Shown: positions 21,089 through 30,900 of the stretch, piece by piece
Layout: every line of letters begins with the position of its first letter
How positions within the stretch are numbered: position 1 is the first letter of the stretch
NCBI GenBank assembly: GCA_021401465.1
Contig: JADDMT010000022.1
Location: forward strand, 62,001 to 126,000
Direction of reading: 5' to 3'
DNA: 64,000 nucleotides
Source: Teratosphaeria epicoccoides
Lineage: Eukaryota > Ascomycota > Dothideomycetes > Mycosphaerellales > Teratosphaeriaceae
The notes under the pieces: generated by a model
The model's database searches: none
What the model was told of the DNA's origin: nothing
The model's input: the letters and a program-made list of their open reading frames with translations, nothing else
Position numbers and translations under genes: made by a program

Positions 21089-22689
21089 TCAATGCATCAA
21101 CCCACGACGTGCCCTCTTCTCCACGTACTTCGCGTGTCGCGGCGCACTTTGTCTCCTCAACGTCTTGCCCCACGTCACAAACAGGAGTAAACTCGCACAT
21201 TGCGCCATCCCAGCAACCGCCGCCACGAAAATCGCATTCTGATATCCCATATTGTTCACCCAAGGCGTCAAGCCATAATTACTTGCGAAGCTCATCGTGT
21301 CCCTGACCAGAATTACGGTCACCAGGGCTTCGCCCGAGAGGTCCTGGTAGCTGTCTATGCAGTATGACACCGACATCTGCAGGCGGACGGCATTGGTGAA
21401 GGCTATGACGCCCACTGTGAACATATAGCCGAACCGTTGAACACGATGTGTGGGGCTTACACCCCAGAGGATCGGGCCGAAAGGCACGAGCGCGAGGGAA
21501 AGAGTGAAGCGCCAGAGCCTGTATTCCGGCTTGAGAATGCCTCCCTTCTTCCTCGCCATGGCGAGCACGGGTCCTGTCGCCGATTGGACCAATTTATAAA
21601 GCTGCAGATGCGTTTACCGTGAGAGGCGAGACGTAGGGGGGTCCAACTGCCCAGGCGGCAAAGTTGTAGGGTTGGCCTCCGAGGATTGATGACGACGTGC
21701 CGTTGAGCACGCTGAACCAGACGAGGTTGGAGCCGTAGAAAGAACTAGCGCATGCTGTGACGGGGAAAGGGTTAGGAAGATCAACGGCCTGGTGGCCATG
21801 CCGATGAGGTGGTTGTCTTTGCCCGCGTCGGTCGTGCGGAGGAGTTTGACCGTGTCTGTGTAGGTCCACTCGCGGAACGTCGCTGTGAGAGGTGCAGCGT
21901 CGTCAGCTGCCTCGACATCTGGGGTCGCCGGAATTTTCTTCTTGGGGGCCCATTGGCTCTGCAAGTGTAATCGTGCCAGGAGATGTCCCGGGCGAGGTTT
22001 CGTGGCCGACGATGACCCTGCGACTGTCGTTCGGTTCTTCCATGAGACAAGAAGAGGAGACGAAGCCGATACCGCAGAAGATCGCGCACCAGTAGAGCAC
22101 CCATTGCCAGCCTTGTCCGTCGGCTATGGAACCTGCGATGATGGGCGCGAAGTTGGACCCGACTGGGAGCAGTGCGTGGAGGCCTATGTATGTACCTCGT
22201 TGGTGCTGGAAGTAGCTGCATAATCATCAGCTGGAGAGGTATGGTCAGCAGTGGCAGCGTTTAGACATGCATGTCAGTCACAGAGATCTCACACAAGCTT
22301 TCATTCGGCGCCAGAACAGACAGCAGCCCTGGCCAAAGGCAAGGAAGATATCGCCAGTGCCTGCGTTAAGGCCCGCCAGAGTGAGGCTCACGGCTGCTTC
22401 AATCTGACTCAAGACGCTGTATATCGCAGCTGAGGCGATGCCTACCGTGAGGGTGTAGACGCACATACAGGCCGTGGACAGAGCTTTGCGGCAAGGCGAT
22501 CAATTGCGCTGCGTCTGGCCAGTGCACGAGATGTGTCTTTGATTTCACTCGGCTGACTGGATCGTCTGAATCGGCGGGCGGTGCTGGGACCAGCACTGCG
22601 TCTCTTTGCGCTCCTTTTGTGCCTTCCAGGTCTAAAAGATGGACCGTCCCTGATATTGAAACGGTGCCACGATTGTCCTCGTTTTCCAT
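21089..22689 (-). pseudogene. MFS transporter (DHA1-like fungal family), degenerate
   Basis: Start MENEDNRGTVSISG at 22689, with the family block VHLLDLEG and the DDP motif. The expected N-W-S segment reads with TGA in place of Trp (22502-22500). TM1 is clear (VYTLTVGIASAAIYSVL), then LTLAGLNAGTG. About 30-40 residues covering TM2 are missing near 22312, after which APNESLCEISVTD resumes in another frame. LPVGSNFAPIIAGSIAD and the Trp-rich TM follow; a possible intron precedes 21958. One base is missing near 21771-21775, between RPLIFLT and FYGSNLVWFSVLNG. The C-terminal helices end ARRGLMH. Several independent lesions make this a dead gene; the TGG-to-TGA change fits RIP or simple decay. Confidence 0.8.
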
Positions 22690-23138
22690 GGCGACTCGGA
22701 TCAGCAGTGCCGTTTCCTGCAAAGGGGGTTGCAGAGCGGTGTCAAGGAAAGGATGCAGTCGAGGTACATGTAGTGTATACTTCCCTACGGTTATTCGAGC
22801 CTTGTCGGCGGCCAATCGAGCACTTGACAGGCTTGAATAGGTTGGCTACCTGCGTTACGCAGTCAGCTTTACCTGCCCCAATCATCGCCAGATATCTATG
22901 CAGTATCACCCGCCGTGATTGAGGGACAATGCATGTGATGTCGGAGGAGATTAAGGTGGACGGAGGAACAGATCATCCGGCCGATCGTGCTCGTGACTTC
23001 CTAGTTGGGCAGCCGAGGTTATCCCTCGAGACCTCCGATTTTTGACGCGTCAAATGAATCACGGTAAGCTTGGATCAACAAGAAGTGGACAAAGAACCCA
23101 ACTGCTACCACGCCTTGGCATCATTTGTAGATTGAGAG
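22690..23138. other. former divergent promoter region
   Basis: It lies between the start of the MFS relic (-) and the F-box gene (+). No gene, repeat or clear factor site. Confidence 0.35.
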
Positions 23139-24476
23139 ATGACGGAGGCAGGCCCAGCTCCTCCCTTCACGCGGCTCCCGCCCGAGCTCCTTACCAGCAT
23201 ATTTGAATGCTCTATCGTGCGCCCCCACGACCTCACCAAGTGCGTCTTGACCTGCAAAGCCTGGCATGACATTGCCGAAGATGTCCTATACGAGCATGTG
23301 ACTCTCAATCCTCAAAACAGAACACGTTTCGTAGGCAGTCGAGGCCCGACAAACACAGGCGGCAAAATACAGACATTGACCCTGCAGATCGAAGACGGAG
23401 GCCGTCGTCACCCCTACCCAGTCTCGACGGGTACGCCAGCGACGGAGCAACTATGGCTGGACCTCGAGCTCCTGGCCGCTCGAATGAAGAGCATGACGAG
23501 CTTGAAGAGCTTCTCCATCTTCCGCCCGTCCTGTCAATCCGTGCCCGGCTTCTGGATCTCGTACGGGAAGCTGGAGCTCCTGCTCAACTCTCTCCCGCCG
23601 TCTTGCACGAGCCTGGAACTCGACATCAACGCGAGCAAAGCCGAGGGCGTCCACCTCTGCCCCAGCCTTCGCGAGAAATTGCCACAGCTGGAGCATCTCC
23701 GGCTACGGCTGCCGCAGCTCTGCCCAGAGTTCTGCGGGACGGGCTTCAATCCGAGCCATCCGACAGCCATCGCACCCACCTTTGTGCCTGGCGGCGCCCC
23801 GCGACTGAAGACTCTGGTGGTAAACACCACGCTGTTTCTGCCTGCGCCGGGCACTCAATTCTGCGGCGCGCTCAACGACGCCTTCTCCAATCCCGTGGCG
23901 TCGCAGCCGAGCTGGAGTGCCCTGGCATCGTATTTGGAGAGCGTTCGTGCGAAGGGTGCAATGCCGATGGCGCAGAGCGTGCGGGTGTACAGTGTTCGAC
24001 GTAACGACAGGGGCGATCCCAGCTCATATACGTCCTATGTTTGTCACGACGTCTCGACGAAGCAGGCACGCGCCGTGCCCGTCCGACACATTGGAGTGCA
24101 ACAGGACGGCAGCGTCGGATGGTTCGCTCGGTGCTCTGATGAGAAAGATTCTGATGTCGTGACACCGATTTCTGGGCTCAGCTCGGTGATTGAAGGCCAC
24201 GCATGGCAAGAATCTGTGAGTCGGGTGCGTCTCCCTGCTGTTGTGATGGTCCGTTCGGGGCTGCGAGCGAGGACGAGTGGGGTCTCTCGGCAGCAATGGC
24301 AATCAAACGAAGGAGCTGCATGCAGTCTTTGGCACAATGAAGATTTGACGAGCATGACTTTGTTGCGGGTGTCGACAGGCGATCTGCTTGAGCAGCCAGT
24401 CGTCAGACAATTCACCCCGCCTGGCTGGGAGCTTCTCAGAACGGATGCGCATGAATTGCTTTTCAGAATCAGATGA
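23139..24476 (+). CDS. F-box protein
   Basis: Likely substrate adaptor of an SCF ubiquitin ligase. The F-box is at residues about 9-52 (FTRLPPELLTSIFECS, then TKCVLTCKAWHDIAEDVLYEHV), with the usual Leu-Pro and the conserved Cys-x-x-W helix that contacts Skp1. The rest (about 75-300) has leucine-rich stretches (SLKSFSIF, SLELDI, LEHLRLRLP) like the degenerate leucine-rich repeats in many fungal F-box proteins. The C-terminal third is Ser/Arg-rich without a named domain. Single exon, 445 aa. Target unknown. Confidence 0.85.
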   Translation: MTEAGPAPPFTRLPPELLTSIFECSIVRPHDLTKCVLTCKAWHDIAEDVLYEHVTLNPQNRTRFVGSRGPTNTGGKIQTLTLQIEDGGRRHPYPVSTGTPATEQLWLDLELLAARMKSMTSLKSFSIFRPSCQSVPGFWISYGKLELLLNSLPPSCTSLELDINASKAEGVHLCPSLREKLPQLEHLRLRLPQLCPEFCGTGFNPSHPTAIAPTFVPGGAPRLKTLVVNTTLFLPAPGTQFCGALNDAFSNPVASQPSWSALASYLESVRAKGAMPMAQSVRVYSVRRNDRGDPSSYTSYVCHDVSTKQARAVPVRHIGVQQDGSVGWFARCSDEKDSDVVTPISGLSSVIEGHAWQESVSRVRLPAVVMVRSGLRARTSGVSRQQWQSNEGAACSLWHNEDLTSMTLLRVSTGDLLEQPVVRQFTPPGWELLRTDAHELLFRIR

Positions 24477-24567
24477 GTCGTTGATTCGAGCTGTCCAACA
24501 CTCACAGCTCGATCAGCAACGCTGCAGAACACATCGAAATGTCTCCTCAATCAAAAGCATTGCCGAC

Positions 24568-25182
24568 TCAGCAACAGCCTGTGTGCGTCTCCGCAGGCCC
24601 CGCCCAGCCCCCAAACACAAAACTCCCCAAGAACGCACCTCCCAGCACGGCCATGAAATACCCGACGTTCATGGTCATGACGGCAACCATGCTAGAATTC
24701 GCAATCAGCGCCCATCACTCGACGGCACTGCGGGTGCAAGTGTCTTACAGAAGATACCCAACGCCAGCAAGCACAGTATCCAACACCGCCCACTTCAGCG
24801 CCTCCTGGATCCTCCACGGCCTCGCAGCCGTGCTGACCAGCTGATTCGACCCGAGAACGTTGCCAGGATCTCTCCTGCTCGTGAGCAGCGCCTCGACCGA
24901 GTCGAAGCTCACCCGGACTGCCAGGATGGCTCGGAAGATGGCGGAGAGCACGATCAAGAAGATGCACGTGCCGGCGTAGGCGGCCGTGCTGTGCGGGATC
25001 CAGGCGTCGGAGAAGAGAGGCGTCGTGGTGGAGGTGAAGAAGGTCATCATCATCATGGACATGGGCATCATTCCGCTGGATGACGTGTTCATTCCGGACA
25101 TGGATGCCGAAGAAGCGGTTGCCATTGCCATTGCGGAGGTCGTGGGCGAGGCCGCGCCGGCGGTCATGTGGCTCATGTCCAT
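24568..25182 (-). CDS. Ctr-family copper transporter
   Basis: Trimeric high-affinity Cu(I) importer of the plasma or vacuolar membrane. Two exons, 25182-24749 and 24691-24568, with a 57-base intron (GTAAGA to TTCTAG), give 185 aa. The N-terminus is Met-rich (MDMSHM, MSGMNTSSSGMMPMSMMMM), as expected for copper capture. TM1 is about residues 59-82 (AAYAGTCIFLIVLSAIF). Exon 2 encodes the hallmark MVAVMTMNVGYFMAVLGGAFLG, with the MX3M selectivity filter in TM2 and GX3G packing in TM3. The C-terminus ends in two cysteines (HTGCC), a usual copper hand-off site. The in-frame codon at 25233 is GTG and reads GTGAGT, so the ATG at 25182 is preferred. It diverges from a ferric reductase. Confidence 0.9.
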
Positions 25183-26146
25183 TGATCGGTCGTGGGGGGC
25201 GGGGGGGAGGGGTGGTTTGTTTGTCGGACTCACCGCTCCTGGGATTTGCGAATGAACAGTCGTGTCTGGTACACTGGTGTGGTTTTTCCTCGAGGTTCGA
25301 GAAGACTTTTATCGACGACGGGCTGGTCGGAAACAAGCGCGAGGCATGGGGAATCGCACAGCCCAGAGCCAAGAGCTCGAGATGCGCACGTTTGTCTCCC
25401 CCGCAGCTGGTCACGCAGCACGCCGGCCAAATGGTGGTATGCCGGTGAGCATGTATGCGATGTCCGTGTCGCGCCTCCTCAACGTGATCCCTCTCAAAGT
25501 AGTAGTGTTCCCGCCACAATCAAAGTGCCAAGCGCCTCAAACGTGCTCAAGACTAAACCCCAATCTGTCTCGTATCTACTGCTTTTTTCCGTGTGAATCA
25601 GACTTGAACTCGCCCAAAAAAGGTCGGAAGGATGACCGGTGTGGGTGGTGTGCGCGAAAGCGAGGGTGATGGGTGAGGCAGTATGCGGATGTTAAGCTGC
25701 GGCGCCGTGGCAAGCAGAGACAGACACGACATCAGCGGCGTGGGCTACTCCTCGATGCCTGGATGAGAAGCTGGGCACGAGCACGTTAGGGCAGAGATTG
25801 CTATTGTGGTTGACAGTACTAGCACATGCATCCATACATGCATCCATACATGCTTACATGCATGCATCCATACATGCATCCATACATATTTGCATCCATA
25901 CATACATCCATACACACATACATCCATACGTTTATACATATACACACACACACATACACACATACATACATCTCCAGCATCAAGCGACCCGAACGATCGT
26001 GACCCTGTGGTCGGATTGCCAAGCGTCGCAGGAGATCCCAACACCGATCCCAGTACCATCGCAGCCAGCCCACATCGGTGCGCGAAAGCACGCTACCTGC
26101 TGAGGACATCCGCAGTTTGACCATCTCGGATCCCAAGCCCGTCGGG
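25183..26146. promoter_or_regulatory. divergent control region of the copper transporter and ferric reductase
   Basis: About 960 bases between two divergent start codons of genes that work together (Cu/Fe reduction and Cu uptake). Shared metal-responsive control is likely by analogy with yeast FRE1/CTR1 under Mac1, but I see no convincing site. The middle holds a CATA/CATC microsatellite. Confidence 0.5.
25824..25972. repeat. degenerate (CATACATC)n microsatellite
   Basis: About 150 bases of CATC/CATA/CATG units grading into CACA/CATA. It opens spurious ORFs on both strands. It lies in the divergent promoter region. Confidence 0.95.
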
Positions 26147-28211
26147 ATGGACGGCATGGCGACGGGCGGGATCCCATGGCTCGAGTACCCTTTATCTCTG
26201 CACTCGCCGCGGAACTACAAATGCAAATTGAAGACGCAAGAGCAATGCGAGTATCAGCAAGGGTACTGGCGATTCTGGTAAGCCATGCCGAATGAAAAAA
26301 CAAAACAAAACAAAAACAAAACAAAACAAAACAAAACAAAACAAAAAAAGAGAACGCACAGGCCCAGAAATCATCACTGACATCGATCCCCACCAGGTAC
26401 GAAGCGGACCACCGCTACGCCCTCCCCACCGTCGCCTTCTTCCTCGCCACCATCGTCCTCTTCGCGCTCGCACACCTGCTCCCGCTCCCTCCGAACTCCA
26501 AATGCCTCCGCCGCCTCACAGCCTTCGCCCGCTTCCTCTCGTACCGCACCTTCCGCCTCAGCAAACTGGACTGGAACTCCGCGCCACTCGGGATCCTGCT
26601 CTTAGGCCTCGCAGCAACGATCTACTTCTCCTGCATGACATTCGCCCCTGAGCCCGTACGTCCTCCTTTCCCGGTCCACAACCCCCCCCCCCCCCGGCAC
26701 AGCCGTACTAACGACGCCAGTACTATTGGCCCAGCGACGGGCAATCCTGGGGCGAGTCGCCCCCTCTCGGCACGCGCTCCGGCTGGCTGTCCCTCGCCTG
26801 CCTCCCCTTCCTGATCGCCACGGCCAGCAAAGCCAACCTCATCAGCCTGCTCACCGGCGTCTCGCACGAGAAACTCCAAGTCTTCCACCGCTGGATCGCG
26901 TACGCCTTCTTCGTCACCGCGCTGCTCCACACCTTCCCGTTCATCGTCTTCAATATCCGCAGCGGCACGATGAGGGAGGAGTGGAGGACGAGTGTGGAGT
27001 ACTGGACCGGTGTTGCGGCGCTGGTGGCGCAGGCCTGGTTGACGTGTGCGTCGTGGGGTCCGATCCGGGAGCGGGCGTATGAGTGGTTTAAGTTTCTGCA
27101 TTATACCGCGGGGGTCGTGTTTGTGGTGTTTTTCTTCATACATTGCGGCGGCACGCTGTCGAGTTGGGATTATTTCATTGCTACTGGTGTGTTGTTTGCG
27201 ACGGGCTGGCTCTATCGGCACCTGAGGATCTATGCTGAGCACGGTGTTGGGTTGAAAGCGACTGTGACGCTCATGGAGAACGGCTTTGTCAAGGTAGGTG
27301 TGCCGACAACGGCCACATGGGCGGTGGGACAGCATTTCTTCCTGCGGTTCATCGGTCTGGGACCGGTACACGCGCTGGCCACGCATCCTTTCACTGCTTG
27401 CTCACTGCCCTCCCGCACCGCCTGCAAAGAGGGAGCAAAGAATGAGCTGGTCTTCTACATTCGTCCCCGCGGCGGCTTCACAGCACGACTGGCCAAACAC
27501 GCCGGACAGCATCCCAATGCAGAGCTGCATGTCCTGCTTGATGGACCGTACGGCGGCGTTCACACAGCGCAGGTTGTGAAAAGCGACCGCAGCCTCGTTC
27601 TAGCTGGCGGCTCGGGAGCAGGCTGGACGCTGCCGTTCCTGATTGCGTATTTCCGCAGGCTGGAGTCAGGCCAAGAGAAGGGTCTGAGTATGCGTCTCGT
27701 CCTCGCGACACGGGACCTGGCGACGCGGCGTTGGTTTGAGGAGGCCTTGGTGTCGGTGTTGAGTCAGTTCGGCCTCTCGTCTGCGCCGCCGGGTTTGGAG
27801 ATTGAGGTCTACTACACTGGTACTGAGGAAGGTGCAGCATCTGTGACTACGACGACCGGAGCGCAGTTCCCGGACAAGCTGGATGACCCGGAGAAGGCGC
27901 CGCTCTCGCATCCAGTCATCGAGACGACGTTGACAGCGTCCTCTTCGTCATCGGAAGACATCAAGGCAGCAGCCACTAGGCCGACGGAGACTGCAACCAG
28001 CAATTTCAGCCATGGTCGACCGAATCTTCCGGCTCTCGTGGCGTCCGAAGTTGCAGCCGTCGGTCCTGATGTTTCGATGGGCATCTTTGTCTGCGGACCG
28101 TTGAGCATGCAGAACGATGTTGCCAATGCGGTTGCGAGGCCGCAGCTTGACATCGCTAAGGATGGGAACAAAGATGTGTATCTGCACATGGAGCATTTCT
28201 CGTGGGCATGA
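26147..28211 (+). CDS. ferric/cupric reductase (FRE type, NOX family)
   Basis: Plasma-membrane flavocytochrome that moves electrons from NADPH through FAD and two hemes to external Fe(III) or Cu(II). Exons 26147-26277, 26397-26655 and 26721-28211 (introns 119 and 65 bases; the second has a perfect TACTAAC branch) give 626 aa. Both heme-ligand pairs have HX13H spacing: FHRWIAYAFFVTALLHTF and FLHYTAGVVFVVFFFIHC. FAD binding: HPFTACSLP. NADPH binding: LAGGSGAGWTLPF and the terminal GIFVCGPLS. An acidic Ser-rich loop (about 515-570) interrupts the NADPH domain. An upstream exon encoding a signal peptide is possible. It is head-to-head with the Ctr transporter. Confidence 0.92.
26295..26349. repeat. 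(AAAAC)n tract inside intron 1 of the ferric reductase
   Basis: About 55 bases of A4-5C units on the plus strand, wholly within the 119-base intron, which explains the intron's unusual length. Confidence 0.95.
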
Positions 28212-28271
28212 TCGACTCGGCCGTATAGTAAAGGTAGTCTTTCAGTAAACTGCTCGTGCCACTTTCATCCC

Positions 28272-29552
28272 TCACGTCTTGGGCACCGGTGCTCTTCCAA
28301 ATCCGACACCATCACAACGACCCTTGTCATCGAATTGCACGCCCAAGATTCGTTCGCACACCCACTGCGCGGTCTTGGTGTGGTCGGTAGACTCTCTCCA
28401 CCCCCTCCCACTGTCGTCGGCACTTTCTCGCTGCTGTCCGGGAAAGATCTCGCTCCGGCCCTCCGCTAACGCGCGAAAGATCACGAGCTGGTCGAATAGG
28501 TGGCCATCAACTCTGCCTCCGGTTTCCCAATCTCCGTGGAGATTCTGAACCACGCTTTCGGTTATGCTGGTGACTGTGCTGTTGCTAACGGCGGCCTTTC
28601 GCTCGTAGAGAAAGTCTGTGGCGATGAAGTGAGGAGTATTTGAGACAGGGACAGGGAGTTCTGCGGCGAGGATGAGGTAGAGGCGCTTTTTGTTGCGGCC
28701 GGTGTCGCAGAAGATGATATCGGTGTCGATCTTGTTGCTGAAGAAGTGCTGAGTAGCGGCGTGGAGAACCCTCTCGAAGTGTTGATGCGTGTCTGTTGGT
28801 GCGATGAACGTTGCTGTCAGCTTGAGAGGTTGGACCGGGCCAGTAGTATCGACCTTCTGCGCCATGTGGAAGGCCTTCAACCCTCTCCGGGCCTTTCTCG
28901 CTGGGATCTCGAGCCGGAAGCACCCAGGATCTCTTGAGCCATTTGACCAGCCACGCCGCACTAGCTTGGTCTTCATATCAGGGAAGCCGATATTCCTCAG
29001 TGTCGGCAGCAGGATGTGGGATATGTACTCGAAGCTAGGACTGCCACCCACGTTCGTGCCTCCACTTAACGTTAGATTGATCGGCCGATCGAAGGGCACA
29101 CGATGCGAGAAGAGTATGAAAGGCAGAACAGCTTGTAAGACCAGACCCGTGCTACCTGCCGTCCCGACTTCGACGCTGGCTTCATAAATCTCGTCGCCAC
29201 CATCGTCTCTCGATCGAGTGAAGACTTCCTCGCTTGCAGGTCCTTGGCCGGGCTCAAAAAGGAGGTTCTCGCTGCCGATCTCTGCACCCGTCACCCGCGC
29301 AGAGCATGCTCGGGCGAGCCATTTGACGGATGCGAGATGCTGTGCCTTGAGCCCGCCGCCTCCTTTCCGCTTGCCGCGGATGTCGTTGATGCGCACGGGC
29401 TTGCCGGTGAGGGCCGAGAGGCAGACGGCGGTGCGGAGGAGCTGACCACCGCCTTCGCAGTAGGTGCCGTCCAGTTCGATGGGATCTGGTGGGGTGGCAA
29501 TATTGTTCGGGCTGAGGCTCCAGGAGTCAAGATTGGAGACGAGCGAGTCCAT
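28272..29552 (-). CDS. RTCA: RNA 3'-terminal phosphate cyclase (RtcA type)
   Basis: Nuclear ATP-dependent enzyme that turns an RNA 3'-phosphate into a 2',3'-cyclic phosphate. The N-terminal family block is complete (ELDGTYCEGGGQLLRTAV, then PVRINDIRGKRKGGGGLKAQHL), followed by the VEVGTAGSTGLVLQAVLP strand-helix and LSGGTNVGGSPSFEY. The catalytic histidine is expected in DGHLFDQLV (His351), so it looks like an active RtcA and not the His-lacking Rcl1 paralogue of ribosome biogenesis. An acidic loop near 378-395 is an insertion. Single exon, 426 aa. Only 60 bases separate its stop from that of the ferric reductase (tail to tail). Confidence 0.93.
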   Translation of the reverse strand: MDSLVSNLDSWSLSPNNIATPPDPIELDGTYCEGGGQLLRTAVCLSALTGKPVRINDIRGKRKGGGGLKAQHLASVKWLARACSARVTGAEIGSENLLFEPGQGPASEEVFTRSRDDGGDEIYEASVEVGTAGSTGLVLQAVLPFILFSHRVPFDRPINLTLSGGTNVGGSPSFEYISHILLPTLRNIGFPDMKTKLVRRGWSNGSRDPGCFRLEIPARKARRGLKAFHMAQKVDTTGPVQPLKLTATFIAPTDTHQHFERVLHAATQHFFSNKIDTDIIFCDTGRNKKRLYLILAAELPVPVSNTPHFIATDFLYERKAAVSNSTVTSITESVVQNLHGDWETGGRVDGHLFDQLVIFRALAEGRSEIFPGQQRESADDSGRGWRESTDHTKTAQWVCERILGVQFDDKGRCDGVGFGRAPVPKT

Positions 29553-30900
29553 GTGCAGCAGGTGGTGGGCATGGCGTCGACTCGAGGTCTACCTGAAGTC
29601 GCATGGAGAGTTCTGCGTCATGCTGTCCACCTGAGTGCGTTTGTGGCTCTTGCAGGCGAAGTGGGTGCATGTGCGATGAGTCATTGCAAAGCGGCGCGCG
29701 GTGGCTTGAAGTGGAATGCACTTGCCGTGTTCTCACCCCTAGACATCTCTCGCGCGTCGCGCCCTGTCAGTCGGGGGAGTGATGCTGCATCCAGATGATG
29801 TTCGCCGACCAAGGAATCATGCTCCAACACATCTTCCTGGGCGTGGTGCTGCCTGGTGGAGAGACGGCGTCGACGTCATGGTGCGTTGCCCAGGCTTCAC
29901 GTGCATGGGGTGACCTGGCGGGCAGCAGCAGCCGACGTGTTTTCCAAACGCTGACCAGTGACGGATGCCTCATCGGGCGTCGAAGAAACACGATTTGCTC
30001 GCGGATCGGAAAGGGGAGGGGGTGGAGGCGTGAACCTTTTTTTTTTTTGTTTTGTTTTTTGCAATTCAAGGACCTGCGTCCTGCAAAAGTGTTCGTCGCT
30101 TCTCATCCAGCGGCGGTACCAAGTCACGGTGTGCGCTGGCCTTGATGCACCTGAGGGAGGATTGGGTGTCGGGACACGTCGTGTCTGCCTGCGAAAAGAG
30201 CGGAAAGAGCCGCACGAGCCGAAAGAGCCGAAAGAGCGGAAAGAGCTGAGTGCATGGAGGAGGTGGACAATCGTCGCTGACGCAACGCTGCATCCCTGCT
30301 GCCCCACGCGGCTTTCTGTTCTCGCCAGCAAGCACCCGCCCTCCAGCTCACTGCTCTGTCTCGTCTGCCTGCTGCTTGCTCACTGGACACCTCCCCGCCA
30401 GCCATTCACTTCAATTCCGCTCAGCTCAGGTCAGGTCAGGTCAGAATCGTCCGATCAGCCCAGCTCAGGTACATGTGGCCAAGCTTGGGCCGCCGCTCCT
30501 TCCTGCACTGTACTGCTGCACCATCACATCATACATAGCTGACATTGCGCCTTCCCTCCTGGTCGCGCGTTCCAGAGCGTTCTTGGGGAAAGAGCATTCG
30601 GCTGCTCTGCTGCGGAAGGAGGAAGGCTCGACTGAGGCATTACATCAACATCCGGCAGGGACACAGCACAGAGCACGGCACCTACGACTCACACCAGGAA
30701 AGAACAACGGCCGAGAGCTCCACCGCACCTTCCGGCCGCCCGGTGAAGCTTCCTCTTCCTTTCCAGCGCTTCAGCGAAAGAGACGGGACACGCGACACGG
30801 GACACGGGACACGGGCAAGCTCTTGGCTTGTGACGCGGAACACTGGTTGCGTGACGTGGTCTTTGCTGAGGGAGTTGGTCGGTGACCCGAGCAGGGAAAC
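29553..30900. promoter_or_regulatory. divergent promoter region, RtcA / charged Pro-rich protein
   Basis: 1.3 kb between divergent starts, no supported gene. It includes a T-rich (TTTTG) run at 30039-30062, a 9-base GAAAGAGCC-type tandem at 30194-30247, short AGGTC tandems near 30428-30443 and a 7-base GGACACG tandem at 30787-30813. Long pyrimidine tracts before 30901 are usual for a strong fungal promoter. Confidence 0.45.

Noticed and set aside
21771..21830. Intron to explain the MFS frame change near 21773
   Set aside because: A good branch (CTAAC) and CACAG acceptor exist, but every donor leaves an intron too short or removes conserved residues, so a base loss is simpler.
25765..25774. 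GAGAAGCTGG as a copper-responsive element
   Set aside because: It fits the loose S. pombe copper element consensus once, which is expected by chance in 960 bases; no second site.
25745..26157. several 100-aa ORFs over the CATA/CATC repeat
   Set aside because: Periodic His/Ile/Thr or Tyr/Met/Cys strings from a microsatellite.
30250..30885. 211-aa plus-strand ORF before the charged protein
   Set aside because: No motif. It overlaps promoter simple repeats and is out of frame with 30901.
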